In this document: piece after piece, positions 7,330 through 16,165 of the stretch
How the letters are laid out: the number at the start of each line of letters is the position of its first letter
Numbering within the stretch: the first letter of the stretch is position 1
NCBI RefSeq assembly: GCF_001570425.1
Contig: NZ_BCSX01000024.1
Location: forward strand, 643,099 to 707,098
Direction: 5' to 3'
Source of the DNA: Mycolicibacterium brisbanense
GTDB lineage: Bacteria > Actinomycetota > Actinomycetes > Mycobacteriales > Mycobacteriaceae
DNA length: 64,000 nt
The notes under the pieces: generated by a model
The model's database searches: none
What the model saw: the letters and a program-made list of their open reading frames with translations, nothing else
What the model was told of the DNA's origin: nothing
Program-made: the position numbers and the translations under genes

Positions 7330-8799
7330 GTGGACTTCGACGAGTACCGCGCGCATGATGCCACTGGCCTGGCGAAACTGGTTGCGGACAAGGAGGTTTC
7401 GCCGACAGAGCTGCTCGCCGCAGCGCGGGACCGCGCAGCAGCCGTCAACCCGCGGATCAATGCGATCGTGCGCGACATTCCGGCGACCCCGTCCGATGAC
7501 ATCAGCGGTCCATTCGCCGGTGTCCCGTTCCTGATCAAGGACCTCGGCCAGGATTACGCGGGGTTGCCGACCTCGGCCGGGTCCCGTGCGCTGATGTCGC
7601 GGCCGGCCGCCGAACACGCCACCGTCGTGCGGCGCTGGATCGATGCGGGCCTGGTCATCTTCGGCAAGACCAACACACCGGAGTTCGGCGCGAAAGGCAT
7701 CACCGAGCCGGTCGCATGGGGTCCGGCGCGCAATCCCTGGGATCTGACGCGGACACCCGGTGGTTCGTCGGGCGGGTCCGCGGCGGCGGTGGCTGCCGGG
7801 ATCGTGCCCTGCGCGGGAGCCAACGACGGCGGCGGTTCGATCCGGATACCGGCGGCATCCTGCGGACTTGTCGGCCTGAAACCCGGCCGGGGCCTGGTGC
7901 CGTCGGGGCCGGAGAGCGCGGAACCCATGCACGGTGCGGCCGTCCACGGCGTCGTCACCCGTACGGTGCGCGACACCGCCGCGATGCTCGACATCCTCAG
8001 CGGCGGGGAACCGTGGGGCCCGTACGCACCCGCCATGCCCACCTCGTCATTCGCGTCATGTGTGGGTGCGGATCCCGGCAAGCTGCGAATCGGGGTGCGG
8101 GTACCGAGCGCGATCAATCCGACGCCACACCCCGAGGCCGTTGCGGCGGTGGCGGCAACCGTGGATGCGCTCACCGAACTCGGCCATCATGTCGAGGAGC
8201 TCCCGCAAGCTCCCTTCGACGACGCCGCGTTGGCACGCGACTTCCTGCTCACCTGGTTCGTCTACGCCGCTTGGGAAGTCGCCGAGGCCAAGCGGCTGAC
8301 GGGGGCAGCCGACGACTCGTTCGAGCGCGACACGTTGATCATGGCGGCTCTGGGCCGGGCCACCAGCAGTGTCGACTACGTGGATGCTGTGCAGCGACGC
8401 CATGAGCACACGCGCCGGCTGAGTACCTTCTTCGAGTCCTACGACCTGCTGTTGACGCCGACGTTGGCGACGCTGCCCCCGATGATCGGTGAGTTCGACC
8501 TGCCCGGGGTGCTGCAACACGCCGCGGATGCGCTGATCAAGACCCGCACGGCAAGTCTGTTGCGCTACACCAAGATTGTCGACGACATGGTCGACAAAAA
8601 CCTCGGCTGGGTGCCCTACACCCAATTGGCGAACATCACCGGCAGGCCCGCGATCTCCTTGCCGCTGCACTGGACGGCCGAAGGGCTGCCGCTCGGCGTC
8701 CAGTTCGTCGCGCCGCTGGCCGGCGAATCGCTGTTGCTCAAGCTGGCGTCCCAGCTTGAGCAGGCGGTGCCGTGGGTGGATCGGCTCGCCCCGGCCTAA
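7330..8799 (+). CDS. amidase, amidase-signature family
   Basis: A 489-residue cytosolic amide hydrolase. The Ser-cisSer-Lys triad is complete: Lys70 in PFLIKDL, the cis-Ser at 146 in GGSSGGSAAAVAAG, and the nucleophile Ser170 in NDGGGSIRIPAA. Length and motif order fit the amidase-signature family (acylamide or aryl-amide amidases, GatA relatives). No gatB or gatC neighbour is present, so a role in tRNA amidation is unlikely. The start is the GTG at 7330; no strong ribosome site is visible. The gene ends 12 bases before a palindromic repeat. Its position next to an amine-catabolism region makes a nitrogen-scavenging role possible but unproven. Confidence 0.88.
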   Translation: MDFDEYRAHDATGLAKLVADKEVSPTELLAAARDRAAAVNPRINAIVRDIPATPSDDISGPFAGVPFLIKDLGQDYAGLPTSAGSRALMSRPAAEHATVVRRWIDAGLVIFGKTNTPEFGAKGITEPVAWGPARNPWDLTRTPGGSSGGSAAAVAAGIVPCAGANDGGGSIRIPAASCGLVGLKPGRGLVPSGPESAEPMHGAAVHGVVTRTVRDTAAMLDILSGGEPWGPYAPAMPTSSFASCVGADPGKLRIGVRVPSAINPTPHPEAVAAVAATVDALTELGHHVEELPQAPFDDAALARDFLLTWFVYAAWEVAEAKRLTGAADDSFERDTLIMAALGRATSSVDYVDAVQRRHEHTRRLSTFFESYDLLLTPTLATLPPMIGEFDLPGVLQHAADALIKTRTASLLRYTKIVDDMVDKNLGWVPYTQLANITGRPAISLPLHWTAEGLPLGVQFVAPLAGESLLLKLASQLEQAVPWVDRLAPA

Positions 8800-8810
8800 C
8801 CCCGCCCCAC

Positions 8811-8867
8811 CGGAACTGCATTCCGGGTTGTAAAAGTCGCGGCTCAACAACCGGGAATGCAGTTCCG
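8811..8867. repeat. dispersed palindromic repeat, copy 1 (bidirectional terminator)
   Basis: Perfect 14-nt arms CGGAACTGCATTCC (8811-8824) and their complement (8854-8867); pairing continues seven further bases inward with one mismatch. The loop contains AAAAGTCGC. A second copy with a nearly identical loop lies at 18363-18425. This copy sits between the convergent amidase and permease genes. Confidence 0.85.
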
Positions 8868-8898
8868 CGGCGTCAGGGCGTGGGGTCAGGGCGTGCCG

Positions 8899-10371
8899 TC
8901 AGGTCGGGATCGCGTCACTGTACGGCGCGGTGCTGCGGTCGTGAAGCGGGTGAATGACCATGTACACCAGGCCGATTCCCACCACGACGGCAGCTGAGAG
9001 AGCCACGATCCAGTTGTCGTACCAGGGTGCGCCGGGGGTACGGGGCCAGGCCATGTTGATCATCGCGGTGACGCCGTAGACCAGCGCTGCGATGTTGACG
9101 GCCAGGCCCCACTTGCCGAGCTGGTACTTGCCACTGGGCACCCAGCCCTTGAGCCGAGCCCGCAGTGCGGCGAGCACGACCATCTGGAAACCGAGGTAGA
9201 TGCCGAACGCCGCGAAGCTGATGATCTTCGTGATGGCGTCGGTGGAGACCTTGGACCCGATGACGATCAGCGCCGGCACGACGGCGGCCAGCACCAGGGC
9301 ATACGGCGGGACGTGCCGGGTGGTGGAAAACCTCTTGAGCAACGAGCTGCCCATGATCATGCCGTCGCGGCCGTAGGAGTAGGCCAGCCGGCTTGCGGCG
9401 GCCTGCAAGCTCATCGCACAGGACAGGAACGAGATCAGCACCACGAGCAGGATCACCTTGGCACCGACGGGCCCGAACGCCTCGTTCAGCACGGTGCTCA
9501 CGGGATCGGTGTTCTCCCCGGCAATGACGGCCGGGATGTCGGCGACCGACAGTACGAGCGCCAGACACACGAAAGTCGCTGCGGCACCGCCGATGTAGAT
9601 GGTCCGGCGCATGGCCTTGGGGATCAGCCGGCCTGGGTTGGGCACCTCCTCGGCGACGTCACCGCATGCCTCGAAGCCGTAGTACTGGTAGACGCCGATG
9701 AGCGCGGCCGCCGCGAAGGCCCACATGTAGTTGCCATCACCGCCCGCACCGAAGCTGTCGAACAGGACTCCGAGATTGTGGTGGCGATGCGCGACGATGA
9801 GCCAGACGCCCACCACGAGGGCGCCGATGATCTCGGCCGTGAAGCCGATAATCGCCGCCTTGGCAAGCACTTTGGTGCCCATGAAGTTGATGGCGGTGGC
9901 CAGCGCGAGCAGCACCAGTGCGAAGGCGATGGTGTTGTTCACGGTCGCGTCGAAACCGAGCGCCGCCGCGATGAACGGCCCGGCGCCGTAGACCACCGAG
10001 GCGATGGTGACCAGCAGGGCCACCAGGTAGACCCAGCCGGTCATCCAGGCGTACCGACGCCCCCACAATCGTCGCGCCCATGGGTACACACCGCCGGCGA
10101 CGGGGAACTGCGCGACGATCTCGCTGAACGTGAGCGCCACCAGGAGCTGGCCCACGCCGACGATGAGGAAGCTCCAGATCATCGGTGGGCCGCCGGTGGC
10201 CAGCGCATAGGCGAACAGCGTGTAGACGCCTACGACGGGCGACAGATACGTGAAGCCGAGGGAGAAGTTCGCCCACGGGCTCATGTCGCGCTTGAACTCG
10301 GACTGGTAGCCGAGTGCGTGCAGATGCTGGACGTCGTCCTCGTCGGGAGGGGCGGGGCTGGAAGTTGACAT
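8899..10371 (-). CDS. APC-superfamily amino acid/amine permease
   Basis: A 490-residue membrane transporter with about 12 hydrophobic segments after a polar N-terminus of some 30 residues. FSLGFTYLSPVVGVYTLF begins TM1, with the glycine-rich unwound region of the APC fold; ALTFSEIVAQFPVAGGVYPWARRLWG is the family signature near TM2-TM3. GFEACGDVAEEVPNPGRLIPKAM is the conserved loop before TM7. The family includes GABA, ethanolamine and amino-acid uptake systems. Being divergent from the GntR regulator and next to an amine-degradation cluster suggests uptake of a cyclic amine or its product. The ATG lies at 10369-10371. Confidence 0.88.
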   Translation of the reverse strand: MSTSSPAPPDEDDVQHLHALGYQSEFKRDMSPWANFSLGFTYLSPVVGVYTLFAYALATGGPPMIWSFLIVGVGQLLVALTFSEIVAQFPVAGGVYPWARRLWGRRYAWMTGWVYLVALLVTIASVVYGAGPFIAAALGFDATVNNTIAFALVLLALATAINFMGTKVLAKAAIIGFTAEIIGALVVGVWLIVAHRHHNLGVLFDSFGAGGDGNYMWAFAAAALIGVYQYYGFEACGDVAEEVPNPGRLIPKAMRRTIYIGGAAATFVCLALVLSVADIPAVIAGENTDPVSTVLNEAFGPVGAKVILLVVLISFLSCAMSLQAAASRLAYSYGRDGMIMGSSLLKRFSTTRHVPPYALVLAAVVPALIVIGSKVSTDAITKIISFAAFGIYLGFQMVVLAALRARLKGWVPSGKYQLGKWGLAVNIAALVYGVTAMINMAWPRTPGAPWYDNWIVALSAAVVVGIGLVYMVIHPLHDRSTAPYSDAIPT

Positions 10372-10527
10372 GGCCGTACTTTCTTGGGTAGGCGCAAGGT
10401 GAAGTAGTGCGAAAAACTACATTCCTATTGTTTATCCGGCAAGCGGTTCGGCGGAATTGGCCCGAAATCCGGTAGATTGCCGTCGTCGGACCTCGCCGGA
10501 AGGGTGTTCGCGGAGGAGGAGACGCAG

Positions 10528-11268
10528 GTGTCGTCGTTGTCGCCGCTGGTCGCGTCGGAAGCGCCGGTCGGGCGCGCCGACGAGATCGTGCAACGCATCA
10601 CCGAGGCCATCCACCTGGGGTTGCTCGACGACGGCGAGCGGCTACCCGTCGAAATCGATCTCGCGGCCCAGTTCGGCGTGGCGCCCATGACCGTGCGGGA
10701 GGCGCTGGCGACGCTGCGCGAACAACAGCTGGTCGAGACCCGGCGCGGGCGCAGCGGCGGATCGTTCGTGCGACGGCCCGAGGGCCCGCCGATCGACCAG
10801 CTGACCGCGCGACTGGCCGCCATGAGCGCCTCTGACCTGCGCGACCTGTTCGACGAACACACCGCGATCGCCGGGCTGGCCGCGCGTCTGGCCGCCCAGC
10901 GCGCCGCACCTTACGCCGTGCGGCGCCTGTTCGCCCTCACCGATCAGCTCGATGCGGCGACGACGCTCGGGGATCGGATCCGGGCCGACAGTCGCTTCCA
11001 GATCCAGGTGGCCATTGCGTCTCAGTCGGCGCGGCTGGCCCGCCGCGAGGCGAACCTCCAGGCCGAAGTGGCCGGCCTGATCTGGCTGCCGCTGGGCCCG
11101 CCGCTCGACGTGGCCGCCTATGTCGAGGAGCAGCACGCCATCGCCGCAGCAGTTGCTTCGGAGAACGCCGACGAAGCGCGGCGGCTTGCGGAAGCGCATG
11201 TCATGGGACAGCTTGCGCGCCTGACCACCGTCAACTTGGACCTCACGACCCAGGAATCCGGCTCATGA
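10528..11268 (+). CDS. pipR: GntR-family regulator (FadR/FCD subgroup), PipR-like
   Basis: A 246-residue regulator. The N-terminal winged helix (about residues 15-85) contains GERLPVEIDLAAQFGVAPMTVREALATLREQQLV and the wing RRGRSGGSFV; the C-terminal two-thirds is the all-helical FCD effector domain. I chose the GTG at 10528 behind GGAGGAGG; a GTG at 10504 and a TTG at 10477 are in frame but have weaker sites. It is divergent from the permease and overlaps the next gene as ATGA. A GntR regulator precedes the P450 gene of the pip locus in M. smegmatis, hence the suggested name. The ligand is probably the amine or an early product. Confidence 0.82.
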   Translation: MSSLSPLVASEAPVGRADEIVQRITEAIHLGLLDDGERLPVEIDLAAQFGVAPMTVREALATLREQQLVETRRGRSGGSFVRRPEGPPIDQLTARLAAMSASDLRDLFDEHTAIAGLAARLAAQRAAPYAVRRLFALTDQLDAATTLGDRIRADSRFQIQVAIASQSARLARREANLQAEVAGLIWLPLGPPLDVAAYVEEQHAIAAAVASENADEARRLAEAHVMGQLARLTTVNLDLTTQESGS

Positions 11269-11996
11269 CCGACGACACGCTGGCTCGCCGCCTCGCCGAG
11301 CGGGCGTCACAACCGCTCGAACCGATCTATGACCTGCTGCAGCGGATCGCCGACGAGGTGCTGCGCAGCCGGCCGCGGCGCGCGACGCTCACCGAGGCGC
11401 ATTTCAGCGGGCTGCAGCGCATGCTCGCCGATCTCCTCCGCGACGAACACGCCGTCTGGGGTATGGGTTACATCGCGGCGCCGTTCGCCGTCGAAGGCAA
11501 GGAGCGCTACCTGGCCTGGTGGCAGCGCCGTGACGACCGCGTCGCCCGACTGCGCCTGAACTTCGATCCCACCAGCATCGACGTGTACGACTACCTGGAG
11601 ATGGATTGGTACCAGCTGGCACTCAACGGCCAGCAGCGCGTGGCTTACGGTCCCTACGTCGACTACAGCGGCTCGGACATGTACACCATCACCGCCACGA
11701 TCCCCGTCGTCGGCGAGGACGGCACCTTCCTCGGCATCGCGGGTGCCGATCTCGTTGTCGGCGAGGTCGAACGCAAACTGCTCGAAGTACTGCGCGGCGC
11801 CGGCGACGACACGCTGATCGTGAGCACCGAGCGTCGCGTCATCGCCTCGAACACCCCCCGGTGGTTCGTCGGCTCGCGCCTTCCCGCGATGCCGACGGTC
11901 GGCCCGCCCGACGATCCCGAGGCATTCCGCGAGGTCGCCGACATGCCGCTGGGCACCGGGTGGGTGCTGGCCGTCGCGTGGCCGACGCACACCTGA
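11265..11996 (+). CDS. soluble PDC/dCache-domain protein
   Basis: A 243-residue protein that appears to be one Cache (PAS-like extracellular sensor) domain. MDWYQLALNGQQRVAYGPYVDYSGSDMYTITATIPVVGEDGTFLGIAGADLVVGEV is the ligand-pocket strand set with the typical W-Y, GPY and G-D pattern. No signal peptide or membrane helix is present, unlike the receptors that usually carry this domain, so it should be cytosolic. The ATGA overlap with the GntR gene points to a partner function, perhaps binding the same amine. This domain assignment is by pattern and family memory; the role is unknown. Confidence 0.7.
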   Translation: MTDDTLARRLAERASQPLEPIYDLLQRIADEVLRSRPRRATLTEAHFSGLQRMLADLLRDEHAVWGMGYIAAPFAVEGKERYLAWWQRRDDRVARLRLNFDPTSIDVYDYLEMDWYQLALNGQQRVAYGPYVDYSGSDMYTITATIPVVGEDGTFLGIAGADLVVGEVERKLLEVLRGAGDDTLIVSTERRVIASNTPRWFVGSRLPAMPTVGPPDDPEAFREVADMPLGTGWVLAVAWPTHT

Positions 11997-12052
11997 CCGG
12001 CAAGACCCGACCCTCCGCAACCTGCGCTTTGCACCCAACTCGGCTCGATCTA

Positions 12053-12082
12053 TTGACATTAAGACCCTATTTCTAGAGTATT
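12053..12082 (+). promoter_or_regulatory. putative promoter of the P450 operon
   Basis: TTGACA at 12053-12058 is followed by an unusually AT-rich stretch with two -10 candidates, TAGAGT (12074-12079, spacer 15) and AGTATT (12077-12082, spacer 18). The P450 ATG lies 41 bases further on. The local base composition stands out from its surroundings. Confidence 0.5.
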
Positions 12083-12122
12083 TAGTGATCATTCGATCCC
12101 CGAGCTCTCGGAGGAAGCCCCG

Positions 12123-13325
12123 ATGCCATCCGTAACAGTCGGCCAAGCACCCGCGTTCGACGTCGCCGATCCCGCGTTTTCGATCACCTCCGCTGAGGTG
12201 CACGACGCGCGGGAGCGCAGCTGGTACGCGACCACCCCGTACGGCATCGCCGTGCTTCGGTACGAGCAGGTCAGCCGCCTGCTCAAGCACCCGAAACTGC
12301 GTCAGGGCAGCGCCGCCTGGCCGGCCCACAACGGTGTCACCGAGGGACCGTTCGCCGACTGGTTCGCCAGCTGGATCCTCAACAAGGAAGGCGACGAGCA
12401 CCACCGGTTGCGCCGGCTGATGAACCCGGCGTTCTCCCCCAAGCTCATCGGCGGGCTGGTCCCCAGGTTCCAGGCATTGGCCAACGAACTCATCGACGGC
12501 TTCGCCGAACCCGACCGCTGCGAGTTCGTCAGCGAGTTCGCCGAGCCATACGCCGCGCGGGTCATCGCAATCATGCTGGGCCTACCCGAAACCGAGTGGC
12601 CGATCATCGCGTCCGAGTCGGTGACCATCGGCCTGGCGATGGGCGTGACGCTCCGCGAAGACCTGCCCAAGATCGAGGCCGCGCTGCAGCGCCTGTACGA
12701 GTACTGCGACGACCTCATCGCAGACCGGCGGGCCAATCCGCGCGACGACTTCGTCACCGCACTGGTCAACGCATCACGCCCCGAAGACGGCAGACTTTCC
12801 GATACCGAGTTGCGGGATGCCATGGTGCTCTTGATCTTTGGGGGCTTCGACACCACCCGCAACCAGCTCGGCCTTGCGATGCAGACGTTCATGGCCAACC
12901 TCGACCAATGGAACGTGCTCGCCGAGAACCCTGCGCTCGGCGGCAAGGCCGTCGAAGAGGTCATGCGGGTCAACCCGACCGTACGGTGGGTGACCCGCGA
13001 GGTGCTCGAAGATTTCGAATACGAAGGTGTCGAACTCACGGCGGGTACCACGGTCCATCTCTACAGCGAGTCGGCGGGCACCGACCCGCGCGTGTTCGAA
13101 CCCGGCTTCGACATCACCGCAGAGCGCAAGCCGCACTTCGGTTTCGGCGGGGGTGCCCATCACTGCCTCGGCCACTTCGTCGCCCGCTCCGACATGAGCG
13201 AGGCACTTCCCCTGCTGGCCCGCCGACTGCGCGAGCCACACGAACTGCCCGGCGCGACCTGGCTTCCCGACTCGGGCAACACCGGCCCGATCCGGTTGCC
13301 GATCGGTTTCACGCCGGCGCCCTGA
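12123..13325 (+). CDS. pipA: cytochrome P450, CYP151/PipA-MorA type
   Basis: A 400-residue bacterial P450. The I-helix oxygen-activating motif GGFDTTRNQ is at about residues 240-248, the K-helix EEVMR (ExxR) follows, and the haem loop FGFGGGAHHCLGHF places the axial Cys at residue 348. The order P450, [3Fe-4S] ferredoxin, ferredoxin reductase, glutamine-synthetase-like protein, preceded by a GntR regulator, is that of the piperidine/pyrrolidine locus of M. smegmatis and the morpholine locus of related strains. The enzyme should hydroxylate next to the ring nitrogen, opening the ring to an amino-aldehyde. The ATG at 12123 lies behind GGAGGA. The family call rests mainly on gene order. Confidence 0.85.
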   Translation: MPSVTVGQAPAFDVADPAFSITSAEVHDARERSWYATTPYGIAVLRYEQVSRLLKHPKLRQGSAAWPAHNGVTEGPFADWFASWILNKEGDEHHRLRRLMNPAFSPKLIGGLVPRFQALANELIDGFAEPDRCEFVSEFAEPYAARVIAIMLGLPETEWPIIASESVTIGLAMGVTLREDLPKIEAALQRLYEYCDDLIADRRANPRDDFVTALVNASRPEDGRLSDTELRDAMVLLIFGGFDTTRNQLGLAMQTFMANLDQWNVLAENPALGGKAVEEVMRVNPTVRWVTREVLEDFEYEGVELTAGTTVHLYSESAGTDPRVFEPGFDITAERKPHFGFGGGAHHCLGHFVARSDMSEALPLLARRLREPHELPGATWLPDSGNTGPIRLPIGFTPAP

Positions 13326-13354
13326 CCCGCCCCATCAACCCTTAAGGAACCACC

Positions 13355-13543
13355 ATGCGCGTCACCGTCGACCTCACGCTGTGCCAAGACCACGGCCAGT
13401 GCGCCATCGCCGCACCCAACGTCTTCACCATGAACGACGACGGGAAGCTCGAATACCAGGGCTGCCCGAGCGACTCCGAGCGCGACTACGTCGAAGAAGC
13501 CGCGGACGTCTGCCCCGCCCAGGCCATCTTCATCGAAGACTGA
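13355..13543 (+). CDS. [3Fe-4S] ferredoxin, P450 redox partner
   Basis: A 62-residue ferredoxin that passes electrons from the reductase to the P450. The cluster motif is CQDHGQC, with His in place of the second Cys of a 4Fe-4S motif, and the last ligand lies in the CP of DVCPAQAIFIED; this CxxHxxC...CP arrangement marks the [3Fe-4S] type found next to bacterial P450 genes. Its stop overlaps the ATG of the reductase (TGATG). It corresponds to orf3/morB of the pip/mor loci. Confidence 0.93.
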   Translation: MRVTVDLTLCQDHGQCAIAAPNVFTMNDDGKLEYQGCPSDSERDYVEEAADVCPAQAIFIED

Positions 13544-14745
13544 TGTCTCGCCACATCGTCGTCGTCGGTGGCTCATTGGCCGGCCTACGGTCAGCAGAGC
13601 AGCTCCGCGCGCTGGGCCACACCGGCCCGCTCACCGTACTCTCCGCCGAACGACACTTCCCCTACAACCGGCCGCCGCTCTCCAAAGAGGCGCTCTCACA
13701 GCCACATTCGGAAGCTCCTGACGAGCTGGCCGCGCAACTGGCGTTTCGCCGCCGGGCGAGCACGGCCGACGTCGACTTCCGTTTCCGCACACCGGCACTC
13801 GCTGCCGACCTGGCCGCGCACACCGTCACCGTGAACTCCGGCGCCACAGTGTCCTACGACGGGCTCGTCATCGCCACCGGGTTGCGCCCGCGGCGGCTCA
13901 CCGTGCCCGGCCCCGAGCGGGGCCGGCACGTGCTGCGTACCGTCGAGGATTGCCTCGGGTTGCGCACAGCCCTGCGCCCGGAAAGCCGCATTGTCGTCGT
14001 CGGCGCCGGTTTCATCGGATGCGAGGTCGCCGGAACCCTGCACTCGCTCGGTCACCGCGTGACGGTCGTGGAACCCGCAGGGGCGCCGATGCAACGCGTC
14101 CTCGGCCCCGAGTTGGCAAGCGCGATCCAGCATCACCACGGCGCCACCGGCATCGGCTTCGTCATCGGCACGGGCGTGGCCGCGTTCACCGGTGACGACT
14201 GCGTGACCGGCGTGGTGCTCGACACCGGCGAAACCCTCGCTGCCGACCTCGTCGTCGAAGCCGTCGGATCTGTGTGCAACGTCGAGTGGCTCGACGGCAA
14301 TGGGCTCGACCTACGTGACGGCGTGCTCACCGACAACAACCTCGCCGTGGTCGGCGCTGCTGATGCGGTCGCGGTGGGCGACGTTGCGCGCTTTCCCAAT
14401 CCGTTGTTCGACGACGTGGCCCGCCGGGTCGAACACTGGTCGATACCCACCGACACCGCGAAGCGGGCCGCGGCGACCCTGACCGGCACGCACGACACCA
14501 CGCCGTTCGCACCGATCCCGGCGTTCTGGAGCGACCAACTCGACCTACGCCTGCAGAGTTACGGCTCACCTGCGCTCGCAGACGAGATCCGGGTTGTGGA
14601 GGGCGATCTCGACGATCTGACCGCGGGCGTCGTCGTGACCTACCACCGCGATATGCGCCACGTCGGCACCGTCGCGGTCAACCTCAGTCCCGCTCGCTGC
14701 CGCGCCCTGCGCGACGCCTTCGCCGCCGTCGACGTGACGGCATGA
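13543..14745 (+). CDS. NAD(P)H-dependent ferredoxin reductase (FAD)
   Basis: A 400-residue two-dinucleotide-fold flavoprotein. IVVVGGSLAGLRSAEQLR near residue 5 binds FAD and IVVVGAGFIGCEVAGTL near residue 147 binds NAD(P)H; ATGLRPRRL and the VGDVARFP box are typical of putidaredoxin/rubredoxin-reductase-like enzymes. The ATG at 13543 overlaps the ferredoxin stop; the frame is open upstream but runs through the ferredoxin gene. It completes a class I P450 electron chain and corresponds to morC. Confidence 0.92.
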   Translation: MSRHIVVVGGSLAGLRSAEQLRALGHTGPLTVLSAERHFPYNRPPLSKEALSQPHSEAPDELAAQLAFRRRASTADVDFRFRTPALAADLAAHTVTVNSGATVSYDGLVIATGLRPRRLTVPGPERGRHVLRTVEDCLGLRTALRPESRIVVVGAGFIGCEVAGTLHSLGHRVTVVEPAGAPMQRVLGPELASAIQHHHGATGIGFVIGTGVAAFTGDDCVTGVVLDTGETLAADLVVEAVGSVCNVEWLDGNGLDLRDGVLTDNNLAVVGAADAVAVGDVARFPNPLFDDVARRVEHWSIPTDTAKRAAATLTGTHDTTPFAPIPAFWSDQLDLRLQSYGSPALADEIRVVEGDLDDLTAGVVVTYHRDMRHVGTVAVNLSPARCRALRDAFAAVDVTA

Positions 14746-14779
14746 GCAACTCCGTTCCTTTCCACAACGAGGTGATCCG

Positions 14780-16165
14780 ATGACCACAACCCCACTGGAC
14801 CTGCATCGCCAGGCCAACGCCATCAGTCCCGACCTTGCCGCCGCCCTCTCCACGATCGCCGACCGCGGAGTGGAACTCGTCTACTTCCAGGCGATCACCA
14901 TCACAGGCCGCGTGGTCGGAAAGGTGGTGCCGGCAGGCCATTTCGAGCGGTTGGCGGTCAAAGGTGTGCAACAGCACCAGACCGCGGTCGCCAACCTGCA
15001 GGGCACCCGTGCGGGCGGGCTGCTGGCCGGCGGCGTCAACGCCCCCGAGTACACCGCAGTGCCAGACCTGGACACCTTCGCGGTTCTGCCGTGGGACACC
15101 AGCTTCGCGCGAGTGTTCTGCAGGCTCTACGAACCCGACCATCTCGCCGAGGGGGCCGGTGCCGAATTCGCCTGTGACACCCGGGGATTGCTGCACCGCA
15201 TGCACGCAGGGTTCACCGACCGGACCGGCCTGGAGTTGCGCACCGGCTGCGAACCCGAGATGACATGGCAGGGTGAGGGACTCGAGGCGCACTTCCGGCC
15301 CGGGTCGAGCCCCGCGTACCACATCGAGCACCTCGAACGGAACCGCCCGATCGTCAAGAAGGTGATCGAGTACGCGCAGGCGCTCGGCCTGGACATGATC
15401 GAAGGCGACTACGAGGACGAGTTCCAGGTCGAACTCAACTTCATGTACGACCGGGCCGATCTCACCGCCGACCGGCTGACCACCTACCGCCAGATCTGCA
15501 AGCAGGTCGCGCGTGAACTGGGCATCCACGCCAGCTTCATGCCCAAACCGGCCACCGGCATGATGGGCAACGGCTGCCACCACAATTTCAGCCTCTGGCA
15601 GGGCGACGTCAACGTGCTCGCGGACCCCGAGATCGCCGAACTACACCTCACCGAGGTGGGCAAGCACGCGCTGGGCGGTCTGCTGGCCCACAGCGCCGGG
15701 GCCATGCTGGTCAACGGTTCGACCGTGAACTCGTATAAACGGTATTGGGACGCAGGGCAATTCGCTCCGTCACGGATCAACTGGGGCCTGGACAACAAGA
15801 CCTGCACGGTACGGTTGTCGGCCAACGGGCGCCTCGAGTACAAGCTGCCCGACGCCAGCGTGAACCCCTACCTGTCCCACGCGATGATCCTGGCCGCGCT
15901 CGAGGACGGTATGAAGAACTCGATCGACCCGGGCCAACCGACCACGGGGTCGTCCTACGACACCCCGCAGGACACACGGTTCCCCGCACTGCCGCTGACC
16001 CTGGGCGAGGCCGTCGACGCGTTCCGCGCCGACGACGTGCTGACCCAGGCCTGCGGACCGAAATTGTCCGAACTGCTCATCGACTTCCATGCCGACGAGT
16101 GGGCTCGGTTCTGTGGATACGTCACTGATTGGGAGCGCACTATGTACTGGAATGACGCGCCGTGA
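14780..16165 (+). CDS. glutamine synthetase-like gamma-glutamyl-amine ligase
   Basis: A 461-residue member of the glutamine synthetase superfamily, predicted to join an amine to the gamma-carboxylate of glutamate using ATP. The catalytic-domain motifs are present: GCEPEMTW (about residue 155), GNGCHHNFSLW (about 258-268), NSYKRYW (about 315) and RLEYKLPDASVNPYL (about 350). The N-terminal beta-grasp region is diverged from GlnA. A gene of this kind follows the P450 system in the pip and mor loci. With two PuuD-like hydrolase genes downstream, a PuuA-type route, in which the ring-opened amine is carried as a gamma-glutamyl derivative, is a reasonable inference. Final stop overlaps the next start (GTGA). 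Confidence 0.85.
   Translation: MTTTPLDLHRQANAISPDLAAALSTIADRGVELVYFQAITITGRVVGKVVPAGHFERLAVKGVQQHQTAVANLQGTRAGGLLAGGVNAPEYTAVPDLDTFAVLPWDTSFARVFCRLYEPDHLAEGAGAEFACDTRGLLHRMHAGFTDRTGLELRTGCEPEMTWQGEGLEAHFRPGSSPAYHIEHLERNRPIVKKVIEYAQALGLDMIEGDYEDEFQVELNFMYDRADLTADRLTTYRQICKQVARELGIHASFMPKPATGMMGNGCHHNFSLWQGDVNVLADPEIAELHLTEVGKHALGGLLAHSAGAMLVNGSTVNSYKRYWDAGQFAPSRINWGLDNKTCTVRLSANGRLEYKLPDASVNPYLSHAMILAALEDGMKNSIDPGQPTTGSSYDTPQDTRFPALPLTLGEAVDAFRADDVLTQACGPKLSELLIDFHADEWARFCGYVTDWERTMYWNDAP

Noticed and set aside
9313..10368. A 351-codon plus-strand frame opposite the permease
   Set aside because: High-GC antisense shadow; composition is Arg/Asp/Gly noise and the permease is clear on the other strand.
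10404..10420. GTAGT-N7-ACTAC repeat as a GntR operator
   Set aside because: Arms of only five bases and a spacer unlike the usual GntR site; one copy only, too weak to report as a feature.
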